Counted from the first letter of the stretch, positions 1 to 14,546 are shown. The stretch is 64,000 bases of DNA from Pyrocephalus nanus (GCA_038380795.1 CM076268.1:29955501-30019500), one strand, 5' to 3'. Notes: generated by a model from the sequence alone, not told the origin. Numbers and translations: made by a program.

Positions 1-3000
1 GCATAGGTGCCTCATGACCTCTAGGTTTGCCATAAATTCACTAAGATCAATGCCAGTACAGACCACAAGTGCTATTTTTACTGAGATACAAATTTTCATT
101 TTGTTCAAACTGTTCACTCCCATCTTCCCGTTCTTCATCCTGCTAACATCTCCCTCCTAGTAAAGCTAATTCCCAGTTAAGATGGTGCATATTATACTGG
201 GACTGCTCAGAATGCACTCACTGTTGTAGGAAAAGGATTCCATCTTCTTTATAGATCAGAAGATTCCTTACAGAAGAAAGGAAAGGGTCTCATATAGCAG
301 CAAATCTTGCATATATGAGCATGTATTAGTGAAAATACCAGCATATTGAAAAGATCACAAATCACTTCTGCAGAAAATAACTTCCCTTTTCTGCATGTCA
401 CACCTCTTTCTGAGTTATTGTATATACAGCACATCAAGTGCTTGTTTAACTAGAGGGAGGCAGGTTGGTTTGTGCCACCTCTGCTTTTTTTGTTTTTAAT
501 CCAGAATATCAGATTTCTTTCCTGAGTTTTATTTTCTATTAGTTTCATGCCTTAACAGGCTAGAATAGCAACATTTTTGAAAGATTGTTATGCAAATTGG
601 TTAAATATATTTTTGGTTTCGGCAGTGGATGGACAGAAAATAGAGAACTGAACCAGATCCTTAGTATTACTGAAAAACATTGTGATCTAGAACAAGGCAA
701 ATACCAGAACATCCCCTCTAGTCCCACACTACAAACTCCAGGGTGGAGGCTGCAGTAATCAGAGCTGTGGCAGAGGGCACGATGAGGTGGCAAAAATGCA
801 TTGAAGAATATCCTGTAAGAAAATAATGACTTGTTTGTTTTACACAGAACTGTCTCCTGTTGAGATAGCTTCTGCCTGCTGAGCACATGACACGGGAGGG
901 GGCTGTTCCCAACCACATCCCAGGCCTGCTGGCTCTCCAGTGGGACTGACTGTTCACTACTGGGTAAGTCGGATGCTCCAGGAATCCTCAGTTCCCCTGC
1001 AGTGGACAGCCTGTAGCCTTTGGGGAGGCTGTGCAAAACAGGCTTTGCAAACACGGGCCAAACAGATGACTTCAGCTCCAGAGCAAAAAGATGAAAATCT
1101 CAACAAATCAAGGGCAAGCGTTTTTGTTGAGGTAGTCACCATGTGGAGCACGAACCCTGGAGACGGCTCCTCAGAAGTAGTGTTTGCTTATTCCCTGCTG
1201 ACAATTCATCTACTTCTTGCCAACAGAGGGTACTGAAGTTTAATGGCACACATTTACCAGGGCAGGAAACAGTATAATGCGTTCCTGTGAGACTCTGCAG
1301 AGCACAGACATACTCTTTTCATCTTGCTTGAGTACTAAGTTCATTTAATAGACTTCAGTCAGCTTTTCCCTCTCTTATTTAACTACATTAAAATACCAAG
1401 GAAGACATTTATTTTCTGTCAATTAAATGGAGATGATAATAATAGCAATACAAAACAGCCAGCAACCTAAATTCATCCTATTGCAATCTAATTTCAGTGC
1501 AAATGCTGTCAATTTTTTCTCTATAATGCAGTCCTGCCAGTTGAGATGTAGCATTATTTCCAGTACTGCCCTTAGCCCAGTATTGGACCTTCACAGACTG
1601 AGACCACTATCCCAAATTACATTGCATTTCTCTAGTTATGGTCATGCATTGATCTGTTGGCAATACAGCACACGCTAAAATAGCTCATAATTTATATCCA
1701 ACTGTCTATGAAGAGCCACAAGAAGCACACATATTTTCATTTTGTACTGCCAAGATAAATTGGGTGAGTGGAGGGACAAAAGAGAAAGGAAGATTCCACA
1801 ATGGGAGAAGGTTATTTTAAGCTTATGTCAAGCTGACACCCAGGGCTTGTCCACCTAAATATAGATTTGTCCACTGTAAACACCCTTAGTCTGCATTTAG
1901 TGCAGTCACACACAGAGTTACTCAGCAATGACAAGCAGGATTTACATCCACACCCAGGCCCAGAATGACTCTCAATCATAACTGATTCCTGAAAAAACAG
2001 TTTGTAAGCAGGTTTTTGCACCCAAAGTGAAACATTACACAAGAAACACTTACCTACTTCTGCTGGCATCATACCTTTGACATCCAAGTTCTCCAATGAG
2101 CAGCAAGTTCTGCAAGGGGCTGCAGCTTTCAGGCCCAGCTCTTTTACTCACCATGGTTTCCAAAGGACAGGCAAAGCAGGCACAGACACGTTCCTTGAGC
2201 TCCTGCAGTGGCTCACATGCGACAAGGCAGGAAACAGCCTGTGCTGGGCAGGTGTGGGTCATTGTTCTGCCACTCAGAAATCCTGGCTTCCGTGCCATGG
2301 TTTCCTGCTAACTCCTGTCCTCCACTTGTTAATGCTTGCTCTGCCTCTGAATCCTCAATCCTTTTATTCTGCAGCATAAACACTCTGCTCCACTGAAATC
2401 CTCTATATCAGGGTCTGGTAATCTCACCACATCTGCAAAGGGCTTGGACAACTTACCATCAATAAATTAGCTTAAAAACTACTTGCTCTGACAACTACAA
2501 TGTAAACATATCCGGTGTTCTACCACTGCAATGTGATACTCTCTCCAAGTTTATGTGAATCATCCCCCCAGTGACTGTGAAGAGAACTGGAAACCATTGT
2601 CTGTTTACTGATTATTGGAGCTTCCTTACCAAAAAAGTACAAACACAAAAAAATAAGTCTTCACCAAAACAACTTGGGAACTCCTCTGTAACTTCCCTGT
2701 AAACCAGACATAAACATTTAACCGGACCCGTGTTAATCTTCATTTGGATTTTGGATTCTGCTACTTAAAGAGCTTATGGTGAAGACTGCCAGATAAAAGG
2801 CTCAGGATGCTGTATTTCAGCAGGCTTGCAGCCCAAGTGCCAGTGCTGTGCCCTTGTGCTGGCCTGGAGGCAGAGCTGTGCAGGGTCAGCATCTGGGATA
2901 GTTCCAAACCTCAGTGCAACAGTGAACTGGAGGGGCTTTCAACCCTGATGTACATCCTCCATCAACTACGTTGTGTAACAAGGTCTACCTTTGAAACCTT

Positions 3001-3821
3001 TCCAATCTGCTTCAAAATGAAGTATTCCAGCTTGTCCAATAATCATTACAGCAAGTAACGGAACAACTAGAAAAATCAGAAAACCAAATGTTCCGTACAT
3101 ATATGCATATTACATACCCATCTCTGTCCTGAAAACAGGACAAGGAAGCTTTCTTATTCTCAGCGCTGTAAACAACACTTCTAATGCAACATAGCAAGTC
3201 ATGTCCCAGGCTCTGCAGTACTCCTCTATCATTGAGGAGCTTCAGGATTTCATTTTTTTTCCACTGCCATTGTCTGTGGCTTTTTCCCTACCCAAGGAAG
3301 ACACCAGAAAATTGTCACAAATAACTCTCCTTGCAAATGTGGCCAGGCTGGGGTATTTTAACAGCCTTATAGGGCATCTGCTGCTCACTACAAATCAGGC
3401 ATCAGAGGCACACTGCTACAGCAGCAGCTAGAATCACATAAGAGTGCCATGGTCATTCAGATGAACAGCTCTTCATAACTGCTGACAATGTTTAGAAACA
3501 TTAATTCACTTTTGAATAAGTCAGAAAAAACTTCCTTATAGCATTTGAGCCTTGTACAGTTGGTGTTACCCTTACTTCACAAGGGATGCTCATAAGACTT
3601 ACTGGTACAACAGGCCAAAAAGATACACATGAATAAGGCACAACGTACCCCATCCTAAGGTTAAAAAGTGCAAAGTGCATCTACTGTGCATTGGTTTCCC
3701 TTAAACCATAGAATATATGGACTCAGAAACACTGGATTAAAAAAGTCTGTGCATCACACATGAGAGCAAGACATCAAACAGTAAATTGCCCACCAGTGTG
3801 TTTCAATCTAGGCAATCTCAC
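1..3821. other. Intergenic DNA, no gene seen
   Basis: AT-rich unique-looking sequence. The longest open frame (560-1054, minus strand, 164 codons) matches no family I know and has no coding hallmarks. No RNA gene or recognised repeat. Confidence 0.6.
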
Positions 3822-4200
3822 CATAGAATCATGGAATCATTAAGGTTGGAAAAGACCTCCAAGATCATCAAATCCAACCACTGACCAAGCGCCACCGTGT
3901 CAATTAAACCACAGCACTACATGCCACATCCAGATGTTTCCTGCACATTTCCAGGGATGGCAACTCCATCACATCCCTGGGCAGCCTGTTCCAATGCTTA
4001 ACCATCCCTTCAGTAATGAAATTCTTCCTGATGCCCAACCTGAACCTCCCCTGGGGCAGCTTGAGTCTATGTCCTCTCATCCTGTCACTAGCTGCCTGGG
4101 AGAAGAGGTCAATCCCCCCTGGCTGCAGCCTCCTTTCAAGTAGCTTTAGGTAGTCCAGAGCAACAAGGTCTCCCCTGAGCCTCATAGTCTCCAGGCTAAA
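3822..4200 (-). mobile_element. CR1 LINE fragment, 5'-truncated, 3' end intact
   Basis: On the minus strand the element ends with two copies of the CR1 8-bp tail (ATTCCATG ATTCTATG) at about 3837-3822. Inside, an open frame of 93 codons (4185-3904) encodes the C-terminal tail of CR1 ORF2, with segments such as QGRFRLGIRKNF and KHWNRLPRDV. It ends in TAA just before the short 3'UTR. Similarity stops near 4200, so only about 380 nt of a several-kb element remain. This is the usual CR1 pattern. Confidence 0.93.
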
Positions 4201-7200
4201 AATAACCGTGTCAGTGAGAGTAGGAGAGAGAGGCTAAACCACCAGCCCACTGACTTCAATCTTGGAAAACCCAGTGCCCTCACAGACATAAATAGAGCTC
4301 CAAGGGACGGATTTAGATGGCATTCGGACGATGTCACTGGAGAACTTGAAAGTGAAGTGCACTCCAGTAGGTGTAAACAGGTCTGCCTTAGAAATCTTGC
4401 AGCATGTTCGTGTCCAGTCTAAGCTTATTTGGAGAGTTTCTGGCTAGAGGTTGCCTTGATCCTCTTGCCCCTTAAGCTGAACCTGAAAAGCTTTTGCCCA
4501 AACAGTGAGAAATTAGACTACATACCACATCTAATTAACAGAGTGAAGCCTCTACCTTGGATTCACAAGGCTTTGGAGATTTTGTTGTTACTGTTTGGGT
4601 TTTTTTCCCCAAGCAAACTCATGTATCCAAGACAAAGACTGATCACTTTCAGCAGGAATTCAGAGTGCTTCCTGCAAGGAAGCAGTCCTGCCTTGAACTG
4701 TGGGATTGCACAAGTCAGACCATGACATGAGACTGAAAGCCAAGCCAAGGTTCAGCAATGGGGTGCAATTTAGGTAATGTTAAGGCTGGGCTTGGAGGGA
4801 GCTCTTCAGATTCTTCTGTTATGGATGACTCTTGCTTTAGAGAAAACTTATTCCTCTGGATTACTTTTAAGTAATGAAAAGTCCCTCAGTAGAGGCACAG
4901 GATCTGCAAGGTTATTAAAAGGATTTGAGAGTCATTGAGATAGAGAAAAAAGTGTTCATTTGATTAAAAAAAAAAAAAATCTTCCTTATTTGGCTATACT
5001 TATTTGTGTGTTTCTGAAACAGTGGAAACACTGGAGAAATTTTAAGTGTTTCTGCACAGGCTTGGAATTTATTATTAATACACAAAGCATTCCTATACAG
5101 TTAATCGTTGTGCAACCTGACATTTGAATTTCCTCTTCCATTTTCTTTCTCTTTGCTGTTTTCTCCTCTCCCACTCCTCCATATGGTCATTAAAAGACGT
5201 CTCTAGATTTTGTCCAAGAGGCCAACTGGCATAGACTTCATACACAATATTAAATACCAGGTCAGGGTCTTCGTAGGAAATGCCACTGCTTCAAGTTGCA
5301 GGAATGTTTTTTTCTGATATATTATTTTACATATCTACAACTAAGGAGAATATTCTTGGAGGAGATTTTCCCCAGTTAACAGAGTTGAAATAAAACAGAT
5401 TTCAAAAGATGAATTGTAAATTTGAATAGGTCAACAGTGAATTAAAGCTGTACTTGCAGAAAATAATTATTTTCCTTAGAGGGAACTTTTCTGCTTTAGG
5501 GTAGGCTGACAAACCACCTTAAGTTTCTACAGTCCAGAGATGGAAAACATCCTTAATAGCTTCCGCTAACCTACCTTTGAAGTCCTGCAGTAATTATGTA
5601 ACTGCTCTGGAAACAGGAGAGGCACAGCCAGGAACCCTGCCTCTGAGCAGAGCAGTTGGGAGGGGAAAAAACAAACAAAAAAGTCTTTGCTGAATCCTTG
5701 CTCTTTGTAGAGACTTCCCCCCACCTCAGCCTTAGGCCAACTTGGATGGGAAAGCTGCAGCAAGTGTCAGGCTTTCAGTGCCTGTTCTATTCTTGGGGAT
5801 TTGTTGTGGAGAAAGAAAGTGAAGCCTGAGCACCATGTGAGCAACTTTAACATGAGGGCATAAATGCCAGGAGAACAGCTCCCTGGCTCCTTCTGCCCCT
5901 GTGGGAATAAGGCTGCTGTGCCTTTCACTGAACTCTGAGATCTGAGGTTTGGAAGAAGCATCGTTCACTTTAGAGACCACGTCACGTGTTCAAATGGTGT
6001 CGAAGGTGTCAAAGCTAATTTCACAGCCCACTCATCCATCTGGAATTTGCAACCAAACTCAGTCCTCATTTCTGCTTTTCTAAGTCCAAAATCACCTCAC
6101 TGCAGTAGTTATTTCATTCCTGTGAACAATAACAAGAGTTGACCCACAATATCCAGGTAAGTATCAATTTCAGCCCTCAACAAATCCAAGCATTCTGGAA
6201 AATTTATCAAAGATCGACTGATGTTCACTAAATTACATCTTAACAGATTCCTTGTAATAATTTCAATTAAGATCAGGCAATTCATAAATGCAAGTGGCAG
6301 TGCTGTCAAAAAAAGAAAACCATTACCTTTGTTTTTTTATTTTTTTAATTTTTTGAGACCAGATTTAAAACCAGGAATTTGGAGGATAGGAAATAGCTGC
6401 AAAGCTTGTGAGAGTATGGAGTATGGAAGCAGCAGAACAGTAGAACCTCCTCAGGTTCATTATTATCTGTAAATTACAGGACACTTGTACTACTACAAAA
6501 AAATATGAACCTAAAATACAGTTCTGCACTGGTAACTGGCAATTATAGGAGATTGCTAAAATGCAGCAAATTAAACTGGAAGAATGTTAAAAAACAGAAA
6601 CCAAAACCAAACCAAGCAAACAAAAAATCCCCACCACAACCAGTCAAAACAAAACCCACCAAAAAAACCCCCAAACACCAAAATGAAACATCCAAACTGA
6701 ATAATGAAGGCAAGAGGATTAAATATATTTTCATGCCAGTATAAACTATTCAAGATGTGAACTTTGCAGCCTGAAAGACTATCTCAGTCACAACCTGTTT
6801 TAACAGTGTATAGTTTATGCAACATTTAATGGCTTGACCTAGTAAACCTTTAGCAAATCTTGAGCAAATTCCATTACTATCATGAGGCATTCTGACTCTA
6901 CTCAATTAAACATTAGGACTTCTTTGGGAAAGAGTTTAGCCTACTTTATAGTTTTCTTCCAAGAGGTAATCTGGGAAAACAGATATACCTTTTCATGTTT
7001 TACAGAAAGATGAAACTGAGAAATAGTTTCAGAATCAGAATATTCCAAGTATTTCAAAAGAAGAGAGTTCTGTAAAGTGAAAGTATTTAGAAAACCCAAG
7101 CTATTTAACTTTAGCAAAAGTACCACAGTCTGATCCATTTCCTGCTGGAAAACAAGCTGGATTTCCCCCTCACTCCAGGCCTTGCAAAAGCAAGTATTCT

Positions 7201-9940
7201 GCTCACATTGTGTTCTCTTCAGCCTTGTTACTCCTCTGGTGAATCCAAGCTGTTTTCCTGTATTGTCAGAAGGATTTGTTTCATTATTCCAATCAACATT
7301 CTGTAAAATGGAGGGTGGTTCAGGTAACCTGTTAAAACACTAGAACAGGAACAAAGTCTTTCTTTCCTTGTCTGACAGTCCTGCCCTGGAAACAGTGGCC
7401 CATGGTGAACGTTAGAAGGTCAAAGTGTGAAAACTCCTCAGGGGTTCTTGCTCTTGGTAACATGGGAGATGCTGTTCACAGAAGCTGATTATTTCTTTCA
7501 TGTTTTTCTTTCTATTTTCCTTCCATTTCTCTCTCCCCCTGGATCCTTTGCACACAAATGTAACAACAAGCAATCTAAACTATCACAAGCAGTTTCCACA
7601 CTGGTCTCCAGCTTGCATGCTGCCAAAGCTAAAAATGTGCTATGTAATCAGTCCAAAATTGGGTAGATTTGGCCTTTCTCCTACAGTTCAGGGAGAAGTT
7701 CAGAGTTAAAAAAGGTGGTAAAACTGGTAGGACATTCATGATATTTCTCACCCCACCTGCACATGCACGGACATTTCCCAAGGGGGGGAAATTCTAGAAA
7801 AAAATAAGATCATTATGCTCCAGACAAGCTTACCAAGGTTATCCCTGTCAAGAGACCATGTGTTCCCAAAAATCCAGGTAAGATTTGGGCTGGAATTACA
7901 GTTAACATAAATTTTAATGCAAAGGGCCATCATTTCAGTTAGGTGGACTCCTAAAATACAACACAAAAGAGAAGCCAAAGCTATATTGTGCAATTTTGAC
8001 TCATATAAATTGTTCTCACAGTAAACTGTCTCTTAAAATAGAGAGATTCCTGGAACAATGGGACAGCATTCCTGGAGCATCTCTGACAAGTTTTTGGGGT
8101 GTTTCATCTAAAAAGATAGGTTCCTCCTCTTAATTCAGATATTATTTTCAGTTACATGAGTCAATATATATATACATTTAATAGTAGGGGATACTTCAGT
8201 CCAGACAGAAGTTTTTTAAAAGGAACTTGATGACTTTTCACATATGAAACAGTTAACTTGAAAACCATTAACTACCTTCAGGAACTAACAGCATTAAAAA
8301 TGCCCTTAATTAAACACTCAAGAAAACAGCCAGACTAATCCTAGAGTTCTTTAATAGCGTGAGGAATGCAGTGATTTTTAACAGGTTTAATTCCTTAGTA
8401 TGTTGTCCTGGCTAACACTTGTTTTGGAAAGAAAACCCAAGAAAATAATTTAAATAAAATTAAAATCATAAATCTTATGACAGGTACTGGTCACTAAGTC
8501 TGCTGTAAAAATCTCTGTGCAGGAAAAGCGAACGGACAATTCTCAAACTATACAGAAATACACCCAGACAAGCAAAAGCAACACAAGGGTATATTAAGAG
8601 CCATAATCATTTTAATCGCTCATCCAACAGAAACTAATTTCTAGCAACAGTTTCTGTGAAAATCAAGATTTTTCAAATATATACCACTGCAGCTGTGGAT
8701 TTCATCATATTCAGGAACTTCAGTTTCTCTACTGCCAGGGCTGTGCTCTATTTTTTACTTAGATTGGGCCTAGATAATTACTTCAAGAAGTAGACCTAGA
8801 TCTACAAGACATGCAACATCAGGAAACTAACCCCAAAACTGACAGCCCATCTTTTCTTTCCTCATTTGTTCAAATATACACCAATATATAAATTAGAACC
8901 TATTTCAGGTTAAAATGGTGCTTCATTGTCACGAGTCATATGCAGCCTTTAACATCTCAGAAATGATGTCCTGATTCCTGTACTGCCACTTCCAGGAGCC
9001 TTCAGTCCCTTGGGCTTACTGACCATCCCAGCAGTTCCCACAGGATCCCTTCCCTCCCTTTCTCTGCTGGTACTTCTACACTTCTCTGTCTGGCACTGCT
9101 CCCTACTCTCCTGTCTGCTCCTGGCTTTCCAGCAAGTAAGTCTCTCTGAAGTTCATCTTGCTTTCAGTTCTCCAACTGGAATTTTCTTATTTTCTGGTGC
9201 CAGCACTGCTGTACAAGAGAAACAAACTCTATTTTTGCTTTCAGCTTAGGGCTTTTCACGGCCAGTAGAGAGCTGGATTTGTGATCCTAGGTAGGCAGAG
9301 AGGAAAGGGCTAGTCAAAAGGTACTTGAACACCTGCATTGTTTTTTCTCTGTCCCTTTATTAGTCTCAAACACCACTCTTCCCTTTCAAGCAGGTTCATC
9401 TATTCTCCTTCTGCTCATCATGACAACATGACCTTCTAACATCCTCCTTCAGTTACTTATCAGGGTCACACATCTGTACTAGACACTCTTTCTGATACAG
9501 GACTGGGTTCAGTGCCATTTCCAAATCATCATGTGCTTTCATTGGCCATTATGGCATTTTGGTTTGCTCTTCGATTTCAGGAAAAGGAGGGAAGACTGTG
9601 CTTTGGCAGGCAGCTGTAGAGCCCAGGCCCAGGAAAAAGTACTGCCAAAGCTGGCCTTTTAACTGCAAATTCCTGCTGTTTCAAGTCCTGCAGAGAGAGA
9701 AAGGTGCAGATTGCTGGGGGGGTGTGAGGGTTCCAACCCTTATGGTACCCAACCTGCTGGGCCAACAGCACGCTTGTGAGGAGAGCCAAGAGCTGCAAAG
9801 AGACCTCAGGATGTCTTTCCTGCGTGCTCCCTTTTCCCCCTTATTCCTCACACTCAGCTACAAGGGTGAGTGAAGGAAGGCCCTCTTACACTGCTACCCC
9901 AACAGCACCTAGGGGGCAATTATCAAAACCAATAATATTA
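4201..9940. other. Intergenic DNA between the two CR1 copies
   Basis: AT-rich sequence with one A/C-rich tract (6590-6690). No credible coding frame on either strand, and no RNA gene recognised. Confidence 0.6.
6590..6690. repeat. A/C-rich low-complexity tract
   Basis: About 100 nt made almost only of A and C on the plus strand (AAACC, CAAA and ACCCC units). Open frames across it are composition artefacts. Confidence 0.85.
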
Positions 9941-10415
9941 GAATCACAGAATATTCTGAGTTGGAAGGGACCCACAAGGATCATCAAGTCAAACCCCTGG
10001 CCCTGCACAGGACCATCCCCAAGAGTCACCCTGTGCCCCAGAGGATCATACAAACACTTCTGGAACTGTCAAGGCTGGTGCTGTGACCACTTCCCTGGGG
10101 AGCCTGTTCCAGTGCCCAACCACCCTCTGGGTGAAGAACCTTTCCAACATCCAACCTAAACCTCCCCTGACACAACTTCAGGCCATTCTCTCCAGTCCTG
10201 TCACTGGTAACCACAGAGAAGAGATCAGTACCTGCCTCTCCTCTCCTCCTCAACAAGGAAGTTGCAATTGCTATGAGGTGTCCCCTCAGTTTCCTCCAGC
10301 TGAACAAACCAAAGGGACCTCAGTTGCTCCTTGTACAGCCTCCCCTCCAGGCTCTTCACCACCTTCACAGCTCTCCTTTGGACACTTTGTAATAGTTTTA
10401 CATCTTTCCAATAAC
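9941..10415 (-). mobile_element. CR1 LINE fragment, second copy of a different subfamily
   Basis: Minus-strand CR1 with one 3' tail unit (ATTCTGTG) followed by ATTCTAAT near 9950-9935. The ORF2 C-terminus is recognisable (GLKLCQGRFRLDVGK, LVKRLEGRLYKEQL-like), but is broken by frameshifts; pieces lie in different frames at 10026-10307 and 10225-10422. Its 3' end differs from the copy at 3822, so it is another subfamily and probably older. The 5' limit is approximate (10405-10440). Confidence 0.9.
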
Positions 10416-10565
10416 CATCCAATGTTTCTCATATCAAAACAAGTACAAAAATTCACATATGTGATCAAAAAAAAATTTTGCACGTTCCAAAGAAAGCCAG
10501 GTACCAATCACAGCTAAACTGTTAAATTACGTCATGTTACTAACCTTACTTCTTTCTCATGCTAG

Positions 10566-10678
10566 AAAACAAGCAGAATTAGAGAGCACTGTTGAAGAGC
10601 TACAGAAAAATCAAGATGATTTTTACAAAGTGTGAAAAAAAAGAGGTCACAGCTGATCTAAAATCTCAAGGCACAAAG
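10566..10678 (+). pseudogene. Possible decayed coiled-coil exon, unidentified
   Basis: A pyrimidine-rich tract ending CTCATGCTAG (to 10565) looks like a splice acceptor. It is followed by 18 codons reading KQAELESTVEELQKNQDD. One extra T in the TTTT at 10621-10624 shifts the frame, after which 10622-10678 continues as FTKCEKKEVTADLKSQGTK. Both halves have coiled-coil composition. The far edge is AAAG followed by ATAAAA, one base from a GTAAAA donor. I do not recognise the parent gene. It may be chance. Confidence 0.3.
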
Positions 10679-13600
10679 ATAAAAGCACTCATTTTTGACC
10701 TCTTCTTCATTTGTTTTTGCTGTTGACAGCCAAGACAGTGTTAAGATTCACTATGAAATTACAGCCTGTTTCATGCAGCACTGTCAAAAAGCTCTCGGAT
10801 CCAGAATGGCAAGAGCCCAGCTCACACTCCTTTTTCACACCAGATCAAGGCGGCCTTCAATGACAGGAGAAAATCCAGAGTGTGACTACAGGGAGGGAGG
10901 AAGAAAGGAGGTCGGAGTGTATACTTCTGAAGTTCAGCCCCAAAAACACATTCCATACTGTGACTGGGAAAAACAAAACTCCCTTTAGTGTATTATGGAG
11001 GTGATCTGAAGCTATGGAGGTGCTCTCTTACCACACTGTGACCCTTGAACACAGATGTTCTGTGAGGGTCCTGTAATTTCTCCAACTCATCTCCAGTACG
11101 GCAAAGAAAAGCATTCGTGCTGTGAAGTTGAAGTTAGTCCCACTAGACATCACTGCTTCCCTCCTCACTAGGGAGAACAGACATGGACACACCATAGATA
11201 GAGACTCCCACACATCACTGTTCTGGTTTCATTAAATTCACATGCTAGACTTGTTCAAGGCTTAAGAGAAAAAAACTATAGGAACATACTTTACAGCATT
11301 TTCACTAATATAAAAGATTTGGAACTAATCTTGTTCCATTCTGCAAACACAAGCCATATTTAGCTTCAGGTTTTTTTCCTTCCCTGTGAATATTCTAATT
11401 TTTACTGCCTGTCACCCAAAGGACACAAAAGGCATCACCCACTGTTCACTGGTTAGCAAGCAGAGTCTTTTCCAAGCAGGAGCAGAGAAAAGCCACAGCT
11501 GACTTTCATCAACAGCCCTGAGGCTCAAGGTTCCCATCTCAGTCTCCCCAGTTCTTGTACTCACTGTTTGCTGCACTCAAGTGAACCAATGGTCTCTATA
11601 CATACCTTCAGTCTCCATTTGGGAAATGCAGGACTGACTTCAATCGCCTCTTGCTTCTGGGCTGAAGGATGGATATACCGTGTACTTTGAAGAGTATGGA
11701 ATGGCCTCAAGAGCATGTGAAACAGACTGATATCCAAGGCAGCACCTTTACATACAGGAAGGATTAGGCTTATTAAAATTGCTTGCTTTGCAATGTATCA
11801 TTCTTTCTCCCACTCTCAGCAGTTTATCAGGATTTGTAAGTTAACTCCTGCAATGCTGGGAACTTCCTTCCCTTTATAAAGGGATACAGGCACCGGAAGA
11901 AGTACAAAAGAACCATCTAAAGAGGAGATCACCTGGACAAAGCAACCTCAGCATAAGCCAATCACATCTTTCCCTTTTCATCTGCTCTTCTGAAAGTATT
12001 CAAGTGCCTCATTTCTGTTCAGACAAATGTCAGAAAGGAAAACAAAGGACATGCATGAAGACAGACAGCATCAACACAGCTCATTCACTCAGTTCACAGA
12101 CCCACTGGCTGTGGCAGTCAGAGGCAGGCAGAATAACTGCTTGCTCAGCACTTGTAGCAGGGGAGAGGATAAAGGCATTTTAAGAAATGCTGCCTGTGTT
12201 CTAAGTACAGAGAGGGACACAGATCAGCTAGGTTAGCATTCACTGAAATACACCCATGGGCTGGTGCCCAGGAAAATGCAGCCCTCATAACACAGGGATT
12301 TTACTGCTCAAAATGGGAGAGCACAATTCCCACTGCATGCAGGGGCCTGGGCTGACTAGAGCAGAGCAGGCTGTCGCAGAGACAGCTGTCAGAGTGACAT
12401 CTGAACAAGAAAACAGACACAAGTGGATTCAACCAACAAGTTTAGCAAGACTCCAGACACGGAATACAGGATAAGCATAAGTAAGTACTACTGAGACTTT
12501 TGGATCTAAGCCCATAAACTTGGCAAAGCACCCAGATAGAGCAAATAACCCTTAGAAAAGCTATTGAGCCACACAGGTGAACTCTGTGCTAAGCTGATGA
12601 ATGAATGCACACAATAAAAAAGTGACAAAACCAGAGACGTCACAAGGGATGGCACAACAAAGTACACACACAATTTACACAAATGCATACAATCTGAAGT
12701 TTACAATTGGTTCATACTTTGAAATTATTAAATATAACAACTGGTTAAAGTTTCAGTGAGAAAATATGTCAAAACAGTAGGAATTGTGGTGTATTCTTAA
12801 GACAGATCGCTATTAGGAAATTACCGAATCCATCAATCATAGAACTTGACTGAACAATAAGGTTTGATCACAAGACAATCTGAAGTAGACCACCAGATAC
12901 CATGACCTTTACTACTACAAAGAAATAGCAAAAGCACTCTTTTCTGAGCTACAAAATATACAGCATATCCCTTAGCATAGGCAAGGGAATATTTTTTGCC
13001 TTCTCTTCATCTTACACTTAGTATCAGATTAGAAAAGTAGCTGTACTGCCATGTATTGCTTTTGACTTAAAACATGTAGGATGTTATAACTTTGCACAAA
13101 CTCTTCCTTTGAGCTCAGAAAAACTGGAAAAAATTCAAAACTCTGTTTTTTCCCTACCCCACTCCACACCCCCAAGGAAAAGCACCCTCAAGACACACAG
13201 GCCTACTAAGACCAAAAGATATTGCAGTTCTTGCTGTGGCCAAAAAAGCCTGAACCCTCAGTGAAAGGCAGCTGTAAAAGGTTAAACAGAAATGTTTAAT
13301 TCAGAAAGGTCTTCTGGAATTTCCCCACAGAAACAGCTCAAGAAACATAGCTACACTCTTCTATGACAGAAAACTGATGGAGTCAAGCATGCATTGTACT
13401 TTGAATACTCACTTAATCCAAAGTGAGGAGCATCTCCTCTGCAAACTTTATTATGAAAATAGGTTAATCCCCAGGTTCCACACGCAGACATTTAAGTGAA
13501 AACATTAGAAATGGCCTGACTAGAATTAAAGACAGCAAAAACAAAGACAAGCACGTATCTTTCTGTGATTCCTAGTTCTCATTCTTCTTCTTCTTTTTCC

Positions 13601-14510
13601 CAGTGATGACAGGCTGACAGAGAAGGAAATATACATCCACCCGGTAGTCCTCCATACAAGTAAATACAAAAGAATCAAGTGTTTATTGGAAGTCTGCATG
13701 AAGGCACAGATGAGCTTGATTACAGACACATCATAACAATTACAAATATGTGTAAACACCTTGAGATATACAAAAAAAAAGCAATAATACAGCTAATACA
13801 GGAATAAAATGTAACCTGCTAAAAAAACCCAAACTTCTTTGTATCTGAGGTTCTTACAATAAGCTCCAACCCACACCAACACAGTGTAATGCTCTTAAAG
13901 TCATCACTTGTATTCATGCTCAACAAATCTGAACTTTGGCCATTGTTTGATCCAAATTCGAACAGGCTTCCTTCACTAGGATCAGAAAAAACATAGGAAT
14001 AACCAGCTAGACACCCAATCAACCTATAATGAGGCTTCACTGATTCTCTAAATACACAAGAGCAAGGTACCAAGGTACTGAAATTAAATACAAGCTTCAG
14101 AAAAGCTCAAGGATGCTTGTTCCATTTTTACTTGCATTTGAGGAAATTGCTGTATTTCTGTAGGAAAGGAACAGTCTACAGCTGTCAGGTGATTTTTTTT
14201 TCTTCCTCCACAGGAGGCTTAGATTTCATCTGAAACACCTGCCAAAACAAAAGTCAGGAATCACAAACTAAAGTGCCTCGGACAGCTTAGGTTTTACTAC
14301 TAGAATAAAACATCTCTGTTCATAGATGCAGCATTAAGTTATATCATGAGAAAACCCACCTTTGCACATAGAAGACTACTTCCAATATTTCTGTGGAAAG
14401 GGGAATTACTTTTTGTGGTTTTTTTTGTTAAAGTTGGTGGTGTTTTTTTTAAATTAGACAGCATTGCTATAAACTTAAAGAACTGCAACACAGCATTTTT
14501 TCAAAGGAAA

Positions 14511-14546
<36 letters not shown>

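Noticed and set aside
560..1054. 164-codon minus-strand open frame
   Set aside because: No domain or family recognised, no promoter or splice context, and a second frame overlaps it. Likely chance.
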